Shown: piece by piece, positions 33,876-41,181 of the stretch | Numbering within the stretch: position 1 is the stretch's first letter | Layout of the letters: each line of letters opens with the position of its first letter | Source: JASLDZ01 sp964242625 | GTDB lineage: Bacteria; Pseudomonadota; Alphaproteobacteria; Caulobacterales; Caulobacteraceae | DNA length: 64,000 nt | Reading direction: 5' to 3' | Assembly: GCA_964242625.1 (NCBI GenBank) | Contig: CAXTAO010000001.1 | Span: 124,001 to 188,000, forward strand | Translations under genes and position numbers: made by a program | Notes under the pieces: generated by a model | Told to the model about the DNA's origin: nothing | The model's database searches: none | The model's input: the letters and a program-made list of their open reading frames with translations, nothing else

Positions 33876-34742
33876 TCACGCCAGGACCGCAGGTTCGAGC
33901 GCGCACATGGCCCGGATCAGGCCGTCGACCGCCCCCTGCAGCGCTCCCCAGTCGGATGTTGGCGCGAGCGTCGCTTCGTGCAGGTAGAGGCTACGGTTGA
34001 GCTCCACCTGCAGGGCGTGGCGGCCCTGGGCGGGACGTCCATGGCGCGTGGTGATGTAGCCGCCCGCGAAGGGTGCGTTGCGCACGACGCGAAGCCCGGA
34101 CGCCCGCAGGGCCGTTTCCGCGGTCTCCATCACCTCGGCGGCGCAGGCCCGGCCATGGCGGTCGCCCAGCACCACGTCCGGCGCGCCGGGCGCGGCGGCC
34201 GCGGGCATGGAGTGGCAGTCGACGAGCACGCACGCGCCCCGGCGGCGGCGCGTGTCGTCCATCAAGGTCTCGAGCGCACTGTGGAAGGGTCGGTGCACTG
34301 CTGCGAGACGGCCTTCCGCCTCGGCGAAGGTGAGCTTGCGCCGATAGATCTCCTCGCCCTCCGCCACGATGCGGGCGATGGAACCCAGCCCGCCGCGCGC
34401 CCGGCCCGAGCCGTCGCGCGCGAAGGCGGGGAGGGTGTCGGCGAACATGGCGGGGTCGAGGTCGTAGGGCGTCCGGTTCAGGTCGACGTAAGCGCGCGCA
34501 TAGCTCGCGCAGATCAGCGGCGCTCCCAGGTCGGGCGCGTGGGAGAAGAGCGCGTCGACGTAGGCGTCCTCCGAGCGGCGCAGGGCGTCGGGCGTCAGGC
34601 GCGAGGCCTGGAGCAGGTCGGACGGATAGATTCGGCCAGAGTGGGGTGAGGCGAACACCGCAGCGCCCGCCGGGCGCTCGGGCCGGGCGATGTGGAAAGG
34701 CGGCGGCGCCGACGCCCTGGCCGACGGCGACGGGGCCGCCAC
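33876..34742 (-). CDS. N-formylglutamate amidohydrolase family protein
   Basis: This 288-residue zinc-type hydrolase family member has the FASPHSGRIYPSD start, the ICASYARAYVDLNR segment, VLVDCHSMP, and a late GGYITTRHGRP motif. The family hydrolyses N-formyl-L-glutamate to glutamate and formate in histidine degradation, but many copies, including this one with no hut genes nearby, have unknown physiological substrates. The GTG at 34742 lies 5 bases after the upstream gene's stop codon, so the pair is an operon. A longer frame to 35111 is a shadow. Confidence 0.85.
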   Translation of the reverse strand: MAAPSPSARASAPPPFHIARPERPAGAAVFASPHSGRIYPSDLLQASRLTPDALRRSEDAYVDALFSHAPDLGAPLICASYARAYVDLNRTPYDLDPAMFADTLPAFARDGSGRARGGLGSIARIVAEGEEIYRRKLTFAEAEGRLAAVHRPFHSALETLMDDTRRRRGACVLVDCHSMPAAAAPGAPDVVLGDRHGRACAAEVMETAETALRASGLRVVRNAPFAGGYITTRHGRPAQGRHALQVELNRSLYLHEATLAPTSDWGALQGAVDGLIRAMCALEPAVLA

Positions 34743-34747
34743 GGCGG

Positions 34748-35200
34748 TCAGAGCGGGTCGCAGCCCAGTCGTGCGGCGGAAGCGGCCGCGGCGCTGAGGC
34801 CGTCGAGGTCGAGGCGGCGAAGGGGTGCGTCGGGCGTGGCGCGCGCTTCCAAAGCCTGCGCCCCGGTCAGGAGCGGCAGGGGCGCCGCGATCCGCCCGTC
34901 GCTCGGGTTGGCGAGGTTGACGCTCGCGGGGAGGTCGACGAGGCGCTGGTGGCGGGGCTCGCCGTGGTCGATGCGCCAGACGGCCGCGCCCGTGTCGACG
35001 CGCGGTCCCAGCCGCCACAGCAGGCGCGCGTGCTCGACGGACGCATCCCGGCGGAACAGTCGGCACGAGGTGGTGCGGGCGAACGTGTCGCGCCGGACCT
35101 CGAGCCGCCACGCGCCCTCCCGATAGCTCTGCACCGGCACGCGACCGGACGCCGCCGGCGCGTGGGCGAAAAGGCTGAAGGCGAGGGCGGCGAGCAGCAT
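34748..35200 (-). CDS. Hypothetical secreted protein
   Basis: This 150-residue protein begins with a short Sec signal (MLLAALAFSLFAHAPAASG, about 18 residues). The predicted mature part is beta-rich, with Cys in TTSCRLF near residue 46 and a second Cys in the terminal GCDPL, so a disulfide linking middle and end is plausible. It lies 5 bases upstream of the N-formylglutamate amidohydrolase-like gene. I do not recognise a family and assign no function. Confidence 0.6.
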   Translation of the reverse strand: MLLAALAFSLFAHAPAASGRVPVQSYREGAWRLEVRRDTFARTTSCRLFRRDASVEHARLLWRLGPRVDTGAAVWRIDHGEPRHQRLVDLPASVNLANPSDGRIAAPLPLLTGAQALEARATPDAPLRRLDLDGLSAAAASAARLGCDPL

Positions 35201-35272
35201 GGCGTCCGGGTCAGGTGGGCGGGTCCGCTCTAGCGGGGGTCCGATCGCGTGACAACGCGGCGGCGGCCTTGA

Positions 35273-35815
35273 TTACGGCGCATCGCGGAACTCGCGCCGC
35301 AGGAGCGCGAAGCGGTCGTGATCGCGCCAGGCTCCATCGACCCACAGGTATTCAGGCGAGACCCCCTCGTGTCGGAAGCCCAACCGCTCGAGCAGGCGGC
35401 GCGAGCGCCCGTTCTCGCGCCGCACCGCCGCCCCCACGCGGTGAAGGCCGAGCTGGGCGTAGCCATGGCGTAGCGCCAGCCGCACCGCCCCCGTCATCAG
35501 CCCGCGCTCTTCAAAGCCCGTCATGCCGTAGTAGCTGAGGTCGCAGCTCCAGAACGCGCCGCCCACGATGTTCTCCAGGCAGACCACCCCGACGAGTTCG
35601 CCCGTCGCCGCGAGCCGCGCCACGAGGTTGACGTGGGGTCCGGTCAAGCCGCCCTGGAACCAGAGGGCGAACGACGCCTCGTCGATCGGGGGGGCGATCC
35701 AGGGCAGGTGGTGACCGCGGTTGCGCGCGTTGGCGGCGGTGATCTCAGCCGCGTCGCCGCGCACCACGCGCCCGAGCGTGAGAAGGGCGGCGGGATCGTG
35801 AGGAGCGTCTGTCAT
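35273..35815 (-). CDS. GNAT-family N-acetyltransferase (RimJ/RimL type)
   Basis: This 180-residue acetyltransferase shows the RimJ/RimL layout. Early conserved segments are HLPWIAPP and a VGVVCLENIVGGAFWSCDL beta-arm. The acetyl-CoA region is degenerate and contains RLALRHGYAQLGLHRVGA, then NGRSRRLLERLGFRHEGV. It probably acetylates a protein N terminus or a small amine. It has no operon partner on the minus strand and faces cpdR, on the plus strand, across a short divergent gap. Confidence 0.82.
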   Translation of the reverse strand: MTDAPHDPAALLTLGRVVRGDAAEITAANARNRGHHLPWIAPPIDEASFALWFQGGLTGPHVNLVARLAATGELVGVVCLENIVGGAFWSCDLSYYGMTGFEERGLMTGAVRLALRHGYAQLGLHRVGAAVRRENGRSRRLLERLGFRHEGVSPEYLWVDGAWRDHDRFALLRREFRDAP

Positions 35816-35911
35816 CGCGGCTCGCGCGTCGGAGTTTCGGCGGGGTTTTCAGGCTAGGTTTACGGCTGCACGCTAGTCTCACCCATCGTGTCCGCCCAGC
35901 CCGCTCCCGCC

Positions 35912-36274
35912 ATGCCCCGCATCCTGCTCGCCGAAGACGACGACTCGCTTCGCGCCTTCCTGTCCCGCGCGTTGGAGCGGGCGGGCTACCAGGTGCGCGC
36001 CTGCCCCGATGGAGAGGAGGCGCTGATCGCCCTGGCCGACGGTCCCTACGACCTCCTCCTGACCGACATCGTCATGCCCGGGGTGGATGGCATCGAGGTC
36101 GCGCGCGAGGCGGCCGTGCGCCAGCCGGACCTGCGGATCATGTTCATCACGGGCTTCGCCGCGGTGGCGCTCACCGCGGGCGACCGCGCGCCCAAGGGGG
36201 CCAAGGTGCTGGCCAAGCCGGTCCACCTGCGCGAGATCGTGACGGAGGTCGAGCGTATGATGGCCGCGGCCTGA
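35912..36274 (+). CDS. cpdR: Cell-cycle response regulator CpdR
   Basis: This 120-residue single-receiver protein matches CpdR, which when unphosphorylated primes the ClpXP protease for cell-cycle substrates. Visible features are the acidic pocket LLAEDDDSLR, phospho-acceptor Asp52 in LLTDIVMPG, the MFITGFAAVAL segment and VLAKPVHLREIV. The C terminus ends in Ala-Ala, which in Caulobacter makes CpdR itself a ClpXP substrate. I chose ATG 35912, which gives the normal MPRILLAEDD start; a GTG at 35888 would add eight residues. The phosphorelay (CckA-ChpT) is not in this window. Confidence 0.9.
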   Translation: MPRILLAEDDDSLRAFLSRALERAGYQVRACPDGEEALIALADGPYDLLLTDIVMPGVDGIEVAREAAVRQPDLRIMFITGFAAVALTAGDRAPKGAKVLAKPVHLREIVTEVERMMAAA

Positions 36275-36326
36275 GGCGCGCCTTGCGCCGACGGGCCGGC
36301 GTCGCTATCACGCCGCTCCCCGCCTC

Positions 36327-36401
36327 GGACGCGTAGCTCAGCGGGAGAGCACCTCGTTGACATCGAGGGGGTCGCTGGTTCGATCCCAGCCGCGTCCACC
36401 A
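36327..36401 (+). tRNA. tRNA-Val (GAC)
   Basis: A 75-base tRNA with acceptor stem GGACGCG/CGCGTCC and encoded CCA. The D-arm is GCTCAGCGGGAGAGC. The anticodon loop TTGACAT gives anticodon GAC, for GUC/GUU. The T-arm CTGGTTCGATCCCAG is perfect. It lies 52 bases downstream of cpdR. Confidence 0.97.
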
Positions 36402-36484
36402 TCCTTGCTCGCCCGGTGAGCGAGCGGATTGGACGGCGTGGCCGAACTGTGTCAAAACGCTCCAGTCTACGAATGGGGGCAGAC

Positions 36485-37129
36485 ATGATCCGGATCGCCA
36501 TCGTCGCCGCGGCAGCCGCGGGCGTGCTTTTCGCGGCGGGAACCGCCGGCGCTACGCCTTACCATTCGACCACCGGCATCGGATCGGCGGCGATCACCTT
36601 TGACACCGGGCTCGCCCAGGATGCGTCGCTGGCCTACGCGTACACGGCCCAGGGTGTGACCTTCGGCGGCGCGTACCAGGACTATGAAGACAGCGCGTAT
36701 CCGAACACCGACCAGGTCAACGCCTCCAACTTCAACTACAGCGGTTCCGCCCCCAGCGCGGACGCTATCACGTTGCAGTTTGACTCACCGATCAGCGCGA
36801 TCAGCTTCTCGATCAACTCCGACGTCGCTGGCGTTCGCATCTACAGCTTCCTCGACGGCGACCTGGTCGAAAGCCAGAAGACTACTACGGATTTTACTCA
36901 GTCGAATAACTACTACGGCTTCACGGGGAGTTCGTTTGACTATCTGCTGATCGATCCCGGTAGCACGTCGAACTATTTCGTGCTCGACAACATCAGCTTT
37001 GGCTCCGCGGCGCCGGAGCCCGGCACGTGGGCGTTGATGTTCGCTGGTGTCGGCCTCATCGGAGGTGTCCTGCGCGCTCGCCGTCGCGCTGAACGCCGCC
37101 ACGCTGACCTGCTCGCCGCTCAAGCCTGA
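36485..37129 (+). CDS. PEP-CTERM sorting-domain protein, exported
   Basis: This 214-residue secreted protein has a Sec signal (residues 1-22, cleavage near TAGA) and a beta-sandwich middle rich in Ser, Asn, Tyr and Asp (TLQFDSPISAISFSINSD). It ends in a PEP-CTERM tail: PEPGTWALMFAG, a hydrophobic span, then Arg-rich RARRRAERR. Such tails are recognised by exosortase, which anchors or releases the protein at the cell surface in exopolysaccharide-producing bacteria. No exosortase gene is in the window. GC is lower than in neighbours. Upstream in-frame starts exist but add unlikely sequence. Confidence 0.85.
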   Translation: MIRIAIVAAAAAGVLFAAGTAGATPYHSTTGIGSAAITFDTGLAQDASLAYAYTAQGVTFGGAYQDYEDSAYPNTDQVNASNFNYSGSAPSADAITLQFDSPISAISFSINSDVAGVRIYSFLDGDLVESQKTTTDFTQSNNYYGFTGSSFDYLLIDPGSTSNYFVLDNISFGSAAPEPGTWALMFAGVGLIGGVLRARRRAERRHADLLAAQA

Positions 37130-37152
37130 GTCTCCGCGTAGCGCTTTGGATC

Positions 37153-37186
37153 GAAGGGCCCCGGACGGCGACGTCCGGGGCCCTTC
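37153..37186. terminator. Bidirectional intrinsic terminator
   Basis: A 15-bp perfect inverted repeat (GAAGGGCCCCGGACG and its complement, loop GCGA) lies between the convergent PEP-CTERM and efp genes. It lacks a long U-tract but is very stable and placed to end transcription from both sides. Confidence 0.75.
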
Positions 37187-37196
37187 GCATTCGGGC

Positions 37197-37763
37197 TCAG
37201 TCCTTGGCGCGCTCGACGTAGCTTCCGTCGGCGGTCATCACGACGATCCGCGTCCCCGGCGTGATGTATGCGGGCACCATGCTGCGGACGCCGTTGGCGA
37301 GGATGGCGGGCTTGTAGGAGCCCGACGCCGTCTGCCCCTTCACCACCGCCTCGGTCTCGGTCACCTCCAGGCTCACGCGCGCGGGCAGGTCGATGGCGAT
37401 CGGCAGCCCTTCGTGGGTGGAAAGCGACACCGTCATGCCGTCCGACAGATAGGCGGCGGCGTCGCCCACCATCTCGGGGGAGGCGGTGACCTGGTCGAAA
37501 GTTTCCGGATTCATGAAGTGGTAGCCGTCGCCGTCCTGGTAGAGGAAGGTGTGCGGCCGATCGTCCACGAAGGCGCGCTCCACCTGCTCGGTCGTGCGAT
37601 ACCGCTCGCTGATCTTCACACCGTCCGCGATCCGGCGCATGTCGAGCTGGGTGACCGGCGTGCCCTTGCCGGGGTGGATGTTCTCGGCCGTCAGGACGAC
37701 GTAGAGCTTGCCGCCGATATCCACGACGGAGCCCTTACGGAGCGAGGAGGCGATGACCTTCAC
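37197..37763 (-). CDS. efp: Elongation factor P
   Basis: This 188-residue, three-domain factor relieves ribosome stalling at polyproline. The modified lysine lies in the loop HPGKGTP (Lys33), the position that EpmA and EpmB act on. Those genes lie just across the divergent gap on the plus strand, which supports beta-lysylation here. The KOW-like N-terminal domain and the C-terminal TPGTRIVVMTADGSYVER OB domain are normal. The short 107-base gap to epmA may hold promoters for both. Confidence 0.97.
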   Translation of the reverse strand: MKVIASSLRKGSVVDIGGKLYVVLTAENIHPGKGTPVTQLDMRRIADGVKISERYRTTEQVERAFVDDRPHTFLYQDGDGYHFMNPETFDQVTASPEMVGDAAAYLSDGMTVSLSTHEGLPIAIDLPARVSLEVTETEAVVKGQTASGSYKPAILANGVRSMVPAYITPGTRIVVMTADGSYVERAKD

Positions 37764-37870
37764 GTATGCGTTCCCGTGGCGCGCGGCGAACGGACCGCGC
37801 CTGGAGGCGGAGCTATAGCGATCCCCGCGTGCGGCGCCACCCGCGCTCCCGCCGCAGGGAGCCTCGGCGC

Positions 37871-38917
37871 GTGATCGAGGGCGGGGTCTGGGACGCGGAG
37901 CGCCACGCCCGTCGGCGTCCGCGCCTGATCCAGAGGCGTCGGATCACCGCCGCCGTTCGCGCCTGGTTCGCTGCGCGCGACTTCACGGAAGTGGAGACCG
38001 CGGCCCTGCAGGTCTCGCCCGGCAACGAGGCCCACCTGCACGCCTTCTCGACGCAGGCGGAGGGCGCCGGCGGAGGAGCCGCTGTTCTGCACCTGCGGAC
38101 TTCGCCCGAGTTCGCGGCCAAGACCCTCCTGGCGGCGGGCGAGGTGCGGATCTTCGAGCTCGCGCGGGTATGGCGCAACCGCGAGCGCGGCGCGCTGCAC
38201 CATCCTGAATTCACGCTCCTGGAGTGGTATCGGCTCGAGGCTCGCTACGAACTCGTGATGGACGACGCGGTGTCGCTTCTGAGGCTGGCTGCGGAGAGCA
38301 CGGGCGCGTCCGCCTTCCAGTGGCGCGGGCGCTCGTGCGATCCCTTCCTCACGCCCGAGCGGCTGACGGTGGCCGACGCCTTCTCGCGTCACGCCGGTGT
38401 CGACCTCCTGTCGACCGTCGCGGCCGACGGCGGGGTGGACCGCGGAGCCATGATGGCTCAGGCGGGGGCGGCGGGCGTGCGCACCGCGCCCGACGACACC
38501 TGGTCGGATGTGTTCAGCCGCATCCTCGTCGAGCGCATCGAGCCGCGGCTGGGCGTCGAGCGAGCGACGCTCCTCTACGAGTACCCTATCGCCGAGGCGG
38601 CGCTGGCGCGCCCGACCCCGCACGACCCGCGCGTGGGCGAGCGGTTCGAACTCTACGCCTGCGGGGTGGAGTTGGCGAACGGCTTCGGCGAGCTCACCGA
38701 CCCGGAGGAGCAGCGCCGCCGCTTCGAGGCGGAGATGGCCGAGATGCGACGGGTCTACGGGCGCGACTACCCCATCGACGAACGCTTCCTCGCCGCGCTG
38801 GCGCACATGCCGCCCGCGAGCGGCGTGGCGCTGGGGCTCGACCGGCTGGTCATGCTGGCGACGGGAGCCGAGCACATCGAGGAGGTGCTCTGGACGCCGA
38901 TCGCGCCGACGCCGTAA
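37871..38917 (+). CDS. epmA: EF-P--(R)-beta-lysine ligase
   Basis: This 348-residue protein resembles the catalytic core of class II lysyl-tRNA synthetase without an anticodon domain (EpmA/GenX/PoxA). The class II motifs are visible: motif 2 FELARVWRNRERGALHHPEF with TLLEWYRLEA after it, and motif 3 GVALGLDRLVMLATGA. It attaches beta-lysine to EF-P Lys33. The GTG at 37871 was chosen because the conserved part begins soon after. The gene is followed 11 bases later by epmB. Confidence 0.9.
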   Translation: MIEGGVWDAERHARRRPRLIQRRRITAAVRAWFAARDFTEVETAALQVSPGNEAHLHAFSTQAEGAGGGAAVLHLRTSPEFAAKTLLAAGEVRIFELARVWRNRERGALHHPEFTLLEWYRLEARYELVMDDAVSLLRLAAESTGASAFQWRGRSCDPFLTPERLTVADAFSRHAGVDLLSTVAADGGVDRGAMMAQAGAAGVRTAPDDTWSDVFSRILVERIEPRLGVERATLLYEYPIAEAALARPTPHDPRVGERFELYACGVELANGFGELTDPEEQRRRFEAEMAEMRRVYGRDYPIDERFLAALAHMPPASGVALGLDRLVMLATGAEHIEEVLWTPIAPTP

Positions 38918-38928
38918 GCGCGGGCGCG

Positions 38929-39978
38929 ATGACCGCCGTCCGCCCCACCCTCCGCAGCCCCGCGGCCCTTGCCCGGGCGGGCTTTACCCGCGCGCCTTCG
39001 GCCGAGCTGGAGCGCGTGGCGCAGCGCTACGCCGTAGCGGTGACGCCCGAGATGGCCGATTTGATCGATCCAGCGGACGCGCACGATCCGATAGGTCGCC
39101 AGTTCCTGCCCTCCGCAGCCGAACTCGTGCCGCACCCGCTGGAGCGCGCCGATCCGATCGGCGATGCCGCGCACAGCCCCGTGGCCGGCGTCGTGCACCG
39201 CTACCCCGACCGGGTTCTACTCAAGCCCGTGCACGCCTGCGCGGTATACTGCCGGTTCTGCTTCCGGCGCGAGGTCGTGGGCCCGGGCGGGGAGGGCGGG
39301 CTCGACGCCGCCGAGCTCGACGCGGCGCTGGCCTACATCGCCGCCCGGCCGGAGGTGTGGGAGGTGGTGCTCACGGGCGGCGACCCGCTGATCCTATCGC
39401 CACGCCGCCTCGCCGACCTTGGGGCGCGGCTGGCGGCGGTCGCGCATGTCAGGGTCGTGCGGGTGCACACGCGCGTGCCGGTCGTGGCGCCCGGGCGGGT
39501 GTCGGAGGCTCTGGCGCGCGCCTTGCGCATCGAGGGCAAGGCGACCTGGCTGGCGGTGCACGCCAACCATGCTCGGGAGTTCACCGCCCCGGCGCGCGAG
39601 GCGTGCGCGCGCCTCGTCGACGCAGGCGTGCCGCTGATCGGCCAGAGCGTGCTCCTGCGCGGGGTGAACGATACGCCGGAAGCGCTGGAAGCGCTCTTCC
39701 GCGCCATGGTCGAGGTGCGGATCAAGCCGTACTACCTCCACCACGGCGACCTCGCCCCCGGCACTGCGCATTTCCGCACCACGGTGGAGGAAGGGCGCGG
39801 GCTCGTGCGGCGGCTACGCGGCCGCGTCTCCGGCCTGTGCCAGCCGACCTACGTGCTCGATATACCCGGTGGTCACGGCAAGGCGCCGATCGGTCCCGAC
39901 CACTGGCGCGACGGCGAGGTGGAGGATCCCTGGGGCGGGCGCCACGCCTACCCGCCGGAGGAAGGCGCGCCCGTCTAG
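38929..39978 (+). CDS. epmB: EF-P lysine 2,3-aminomutase (radical SAM)
   Basis: This 349-residue radical SAM enzyme converts L-lysine to (R)-beta-lysine for EF-P modification. The [4Fe-4S] motif is CAVYCRFC, near residue 102, in the expected HACAVYCRFCFRR context. The PLP Lys region is near the C terminus (LHHGDLAPGTAHFR). It is co-oriented with epmA and 11 bases downstream. Its last four bases overlap the end of the convergent sigma-factor gene. No epmC hydroxylase gene is present. Confidence 0.92.
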   Translation: MTAVRPTLRSPAALARAGFTRAPSAELERVAQRYAVAVTPEMADLIDPADAHDPIGRQFLPSAAELVPHPLERADPIGDAAHSPVAGVVHRYPDRVLLKPVHACAVYCRFCFRREVVGPGGEGGLDAAELDAALAYIAARPEVWEVVLTGGDPLILSPRRLADLGARLAAVAHVRVVRVHTRVPVVAPGRVSEALARALRIEGKATWLAVHANHAREFTAPAREACARLVDAGVPLIGQSVLLRGVNDTPEALEALFRAMVEVRIKPYYLHHGDLAPGTAHFRTTVEEGRGLVRRLRGRVSGLCQPTYVLDIPGGHGKAPIGPDHWRDGEVEDPWGGRHAYPPEEGAPV

Positions 39979-40577
39979 ACCCGCGCCGCGCCGTTGCGCA
40001 GCCGATCCACGTCGCCGAGGATCGAGCTCATGGCGTCGGCGGCGGGCGCGTTGTCACGCTCGAGGTCGCCGTCGGAGAGCAGCGCCTGCAGGGCGTCGCG
40101 GCCGCGGCTGACGCGGCTTTTCACCGTGCCGACGCGGCAGCCGCACACCACCGCCGCCTCCTCATAGCTCATGCCGCCCGCGCCCACGAGGATCAGCGCC
40201 TCGCGCTGGGCGGCGGGCAGCTTGTTCAGCGCCTGACGCAGGTCGTTGAGCTCCATGGCCGACGATGGGTCGTCGGTGGCGACCAGCGTGCGCTCGGCCA
40301 CCTCGGGATCCAGCTGCGACGAGCGCCAGGCCCGGCGCTTGTCGGAGTAAAACTGGTTGCGCAGGATCATAAAGGTCCAGGCCTTCAGGTTGGTCCCGGG
40401 CTCGTAGGAGGTGCGGCTCTTCCACGCCTTCAAGACCGTTTCCTGCGCCAGGTCGTCAGCCTCGGCCATGTGGCCGGTCAGCGAGCGGGCGAAGGCGCGC
40501 AGGTGCGGGATCAGGGCCGTGAGGTCGCGCATGAAAGCGGCCTCGTCAGCGGGGGTCAGGTCGGCGCGCGTTTCCAT
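39975..40577 (-). CDS. ECF-family RNA polymerase sigma factor
   Basis: This 200-residue extracytoplasmic-function sigma factor has region 2 (LRAFARSLTGHMAEADDL and LKAWTFMILRNQFYSDKRR) and region 4 (LPAAQREALILVGAGGMSYEEA followed by a CGCRVGTVKSRVSRGR helix-turn-helix). The sequence resembles the SigT/EcfG general-stress group of alphaproteobacteria. The usual partners NepR and PhyR are absent from the neighbourhood, and no anti-sigma gene adjoins it, so the assignment stays at ECF level. The extra C-terminal tail of about 30 residues is unusual. Confidence 0.85.
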   Translation of the reverse strand: METRADLTPADEAAFMRDLTALIPHLRAFARSLTGHMAEADDLAQETVLKAWKSRTSYEPGTNLKAWTFMILRNQFYSDKRRAWRSSQLDPEVAERTLVATDDPSSAMELNDLRQALNKLPAAQREALILVGAGGMSYEEAAVVCGCRVGTVKSRVSRGRDALQALLSDGDLERDNAPAADAMSSILGDVDRLRNGAARV

Positions 40578-40620
40578 CAGGGCAGAACCTATGCACTCTT
40601 GTACGCGCGGGTAAGGGGGA

Positions 40621-41181
40621 TCAGCGAGGAAGCGGCAGGCCGGGCGCGGCGGGCATGTCGTCCCCTCCGCCGTTCAGGTCTCGGCGCATAAGCACGACGT
40701 CGACCCAACGCCCAAGCTTCACACCGACATGCGGCAGAAGTCCGGCGGGATGGAAGCCGCACCGCCCGTGCACGGCGATCGAGGCCGCGTTCTCCGACCC
40801 GCCAATCACCGCGATCAGCTGCCGCAGACCGAGCCCCTCGCAGCACGCGACTACCTCGGCGAGGAGACGACCGCCGACGCCCCGCCCGTGCGCCTGGGGG
40901 TCGACGTAAACGGTGGTCTCCGCGGTCCAGCGGTAGCCCCAGCGCGTGCGAAACGGGGAAGCGTAGGCGAAGCCCGTCACCCGGCCGCCCGCCTCCTCGG
41001 CGACGAGATGCGGCAGGCCGTAGCCCGCAGCCTCCGCGCGGCGACGCTCCATCTCGGCGGGCGGGGGCGGCGTCTCCTCGAAGGTGCCCACGCCGTGCAG
41101 CACGGCGTCGGCGTAGATGCGGGCGAGCGCGACGGCGTCGGCAGCGGTCGTGTCGCGCAGGCGGACGGCGCCCTCGGTCAC
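40621..41181 (-). CDS. GNAT N-acetyltransferase, phosphinothricin acetyltransferase-like
   Basis: This 186-residue protein matches the Pat/MddA-type acetyltransferases. It has IYADAVLHGVGTFEETPP near residue 22, FAYASPFRTRWGYRWTAE, and TVYVDPQAHGRGVGGRLLAE at the acetyl-CoA pyrophosphate loop. The C-terminal HVGVKLGRWVDVVLM segment is typical. Family members acetylate methionine sulfoximine or phosphinothricin. The GTG start overlaps the oligopeptidase B stop codon (GTGA), and the gene ends 43 bases from the sigma-factor start. Confidence 0.86.
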   Translation of the reverse strand: MTEGAVRLRDTTAADAVALARIYADAVLHGVGTFEETPPPPAEMERRRAEAAGYGLPHLVAEEAGGRVTGFAYASPFRTRWGYRWTAETTVYVDPQAHGRGVGGRLLAEVVACCEGLGLRQLIAVIGGSENAASIAVHGRCGFHPAGLLPHVGVKLGRWVDVVLMRRDLNGGGDDMPAAPGLPLPR

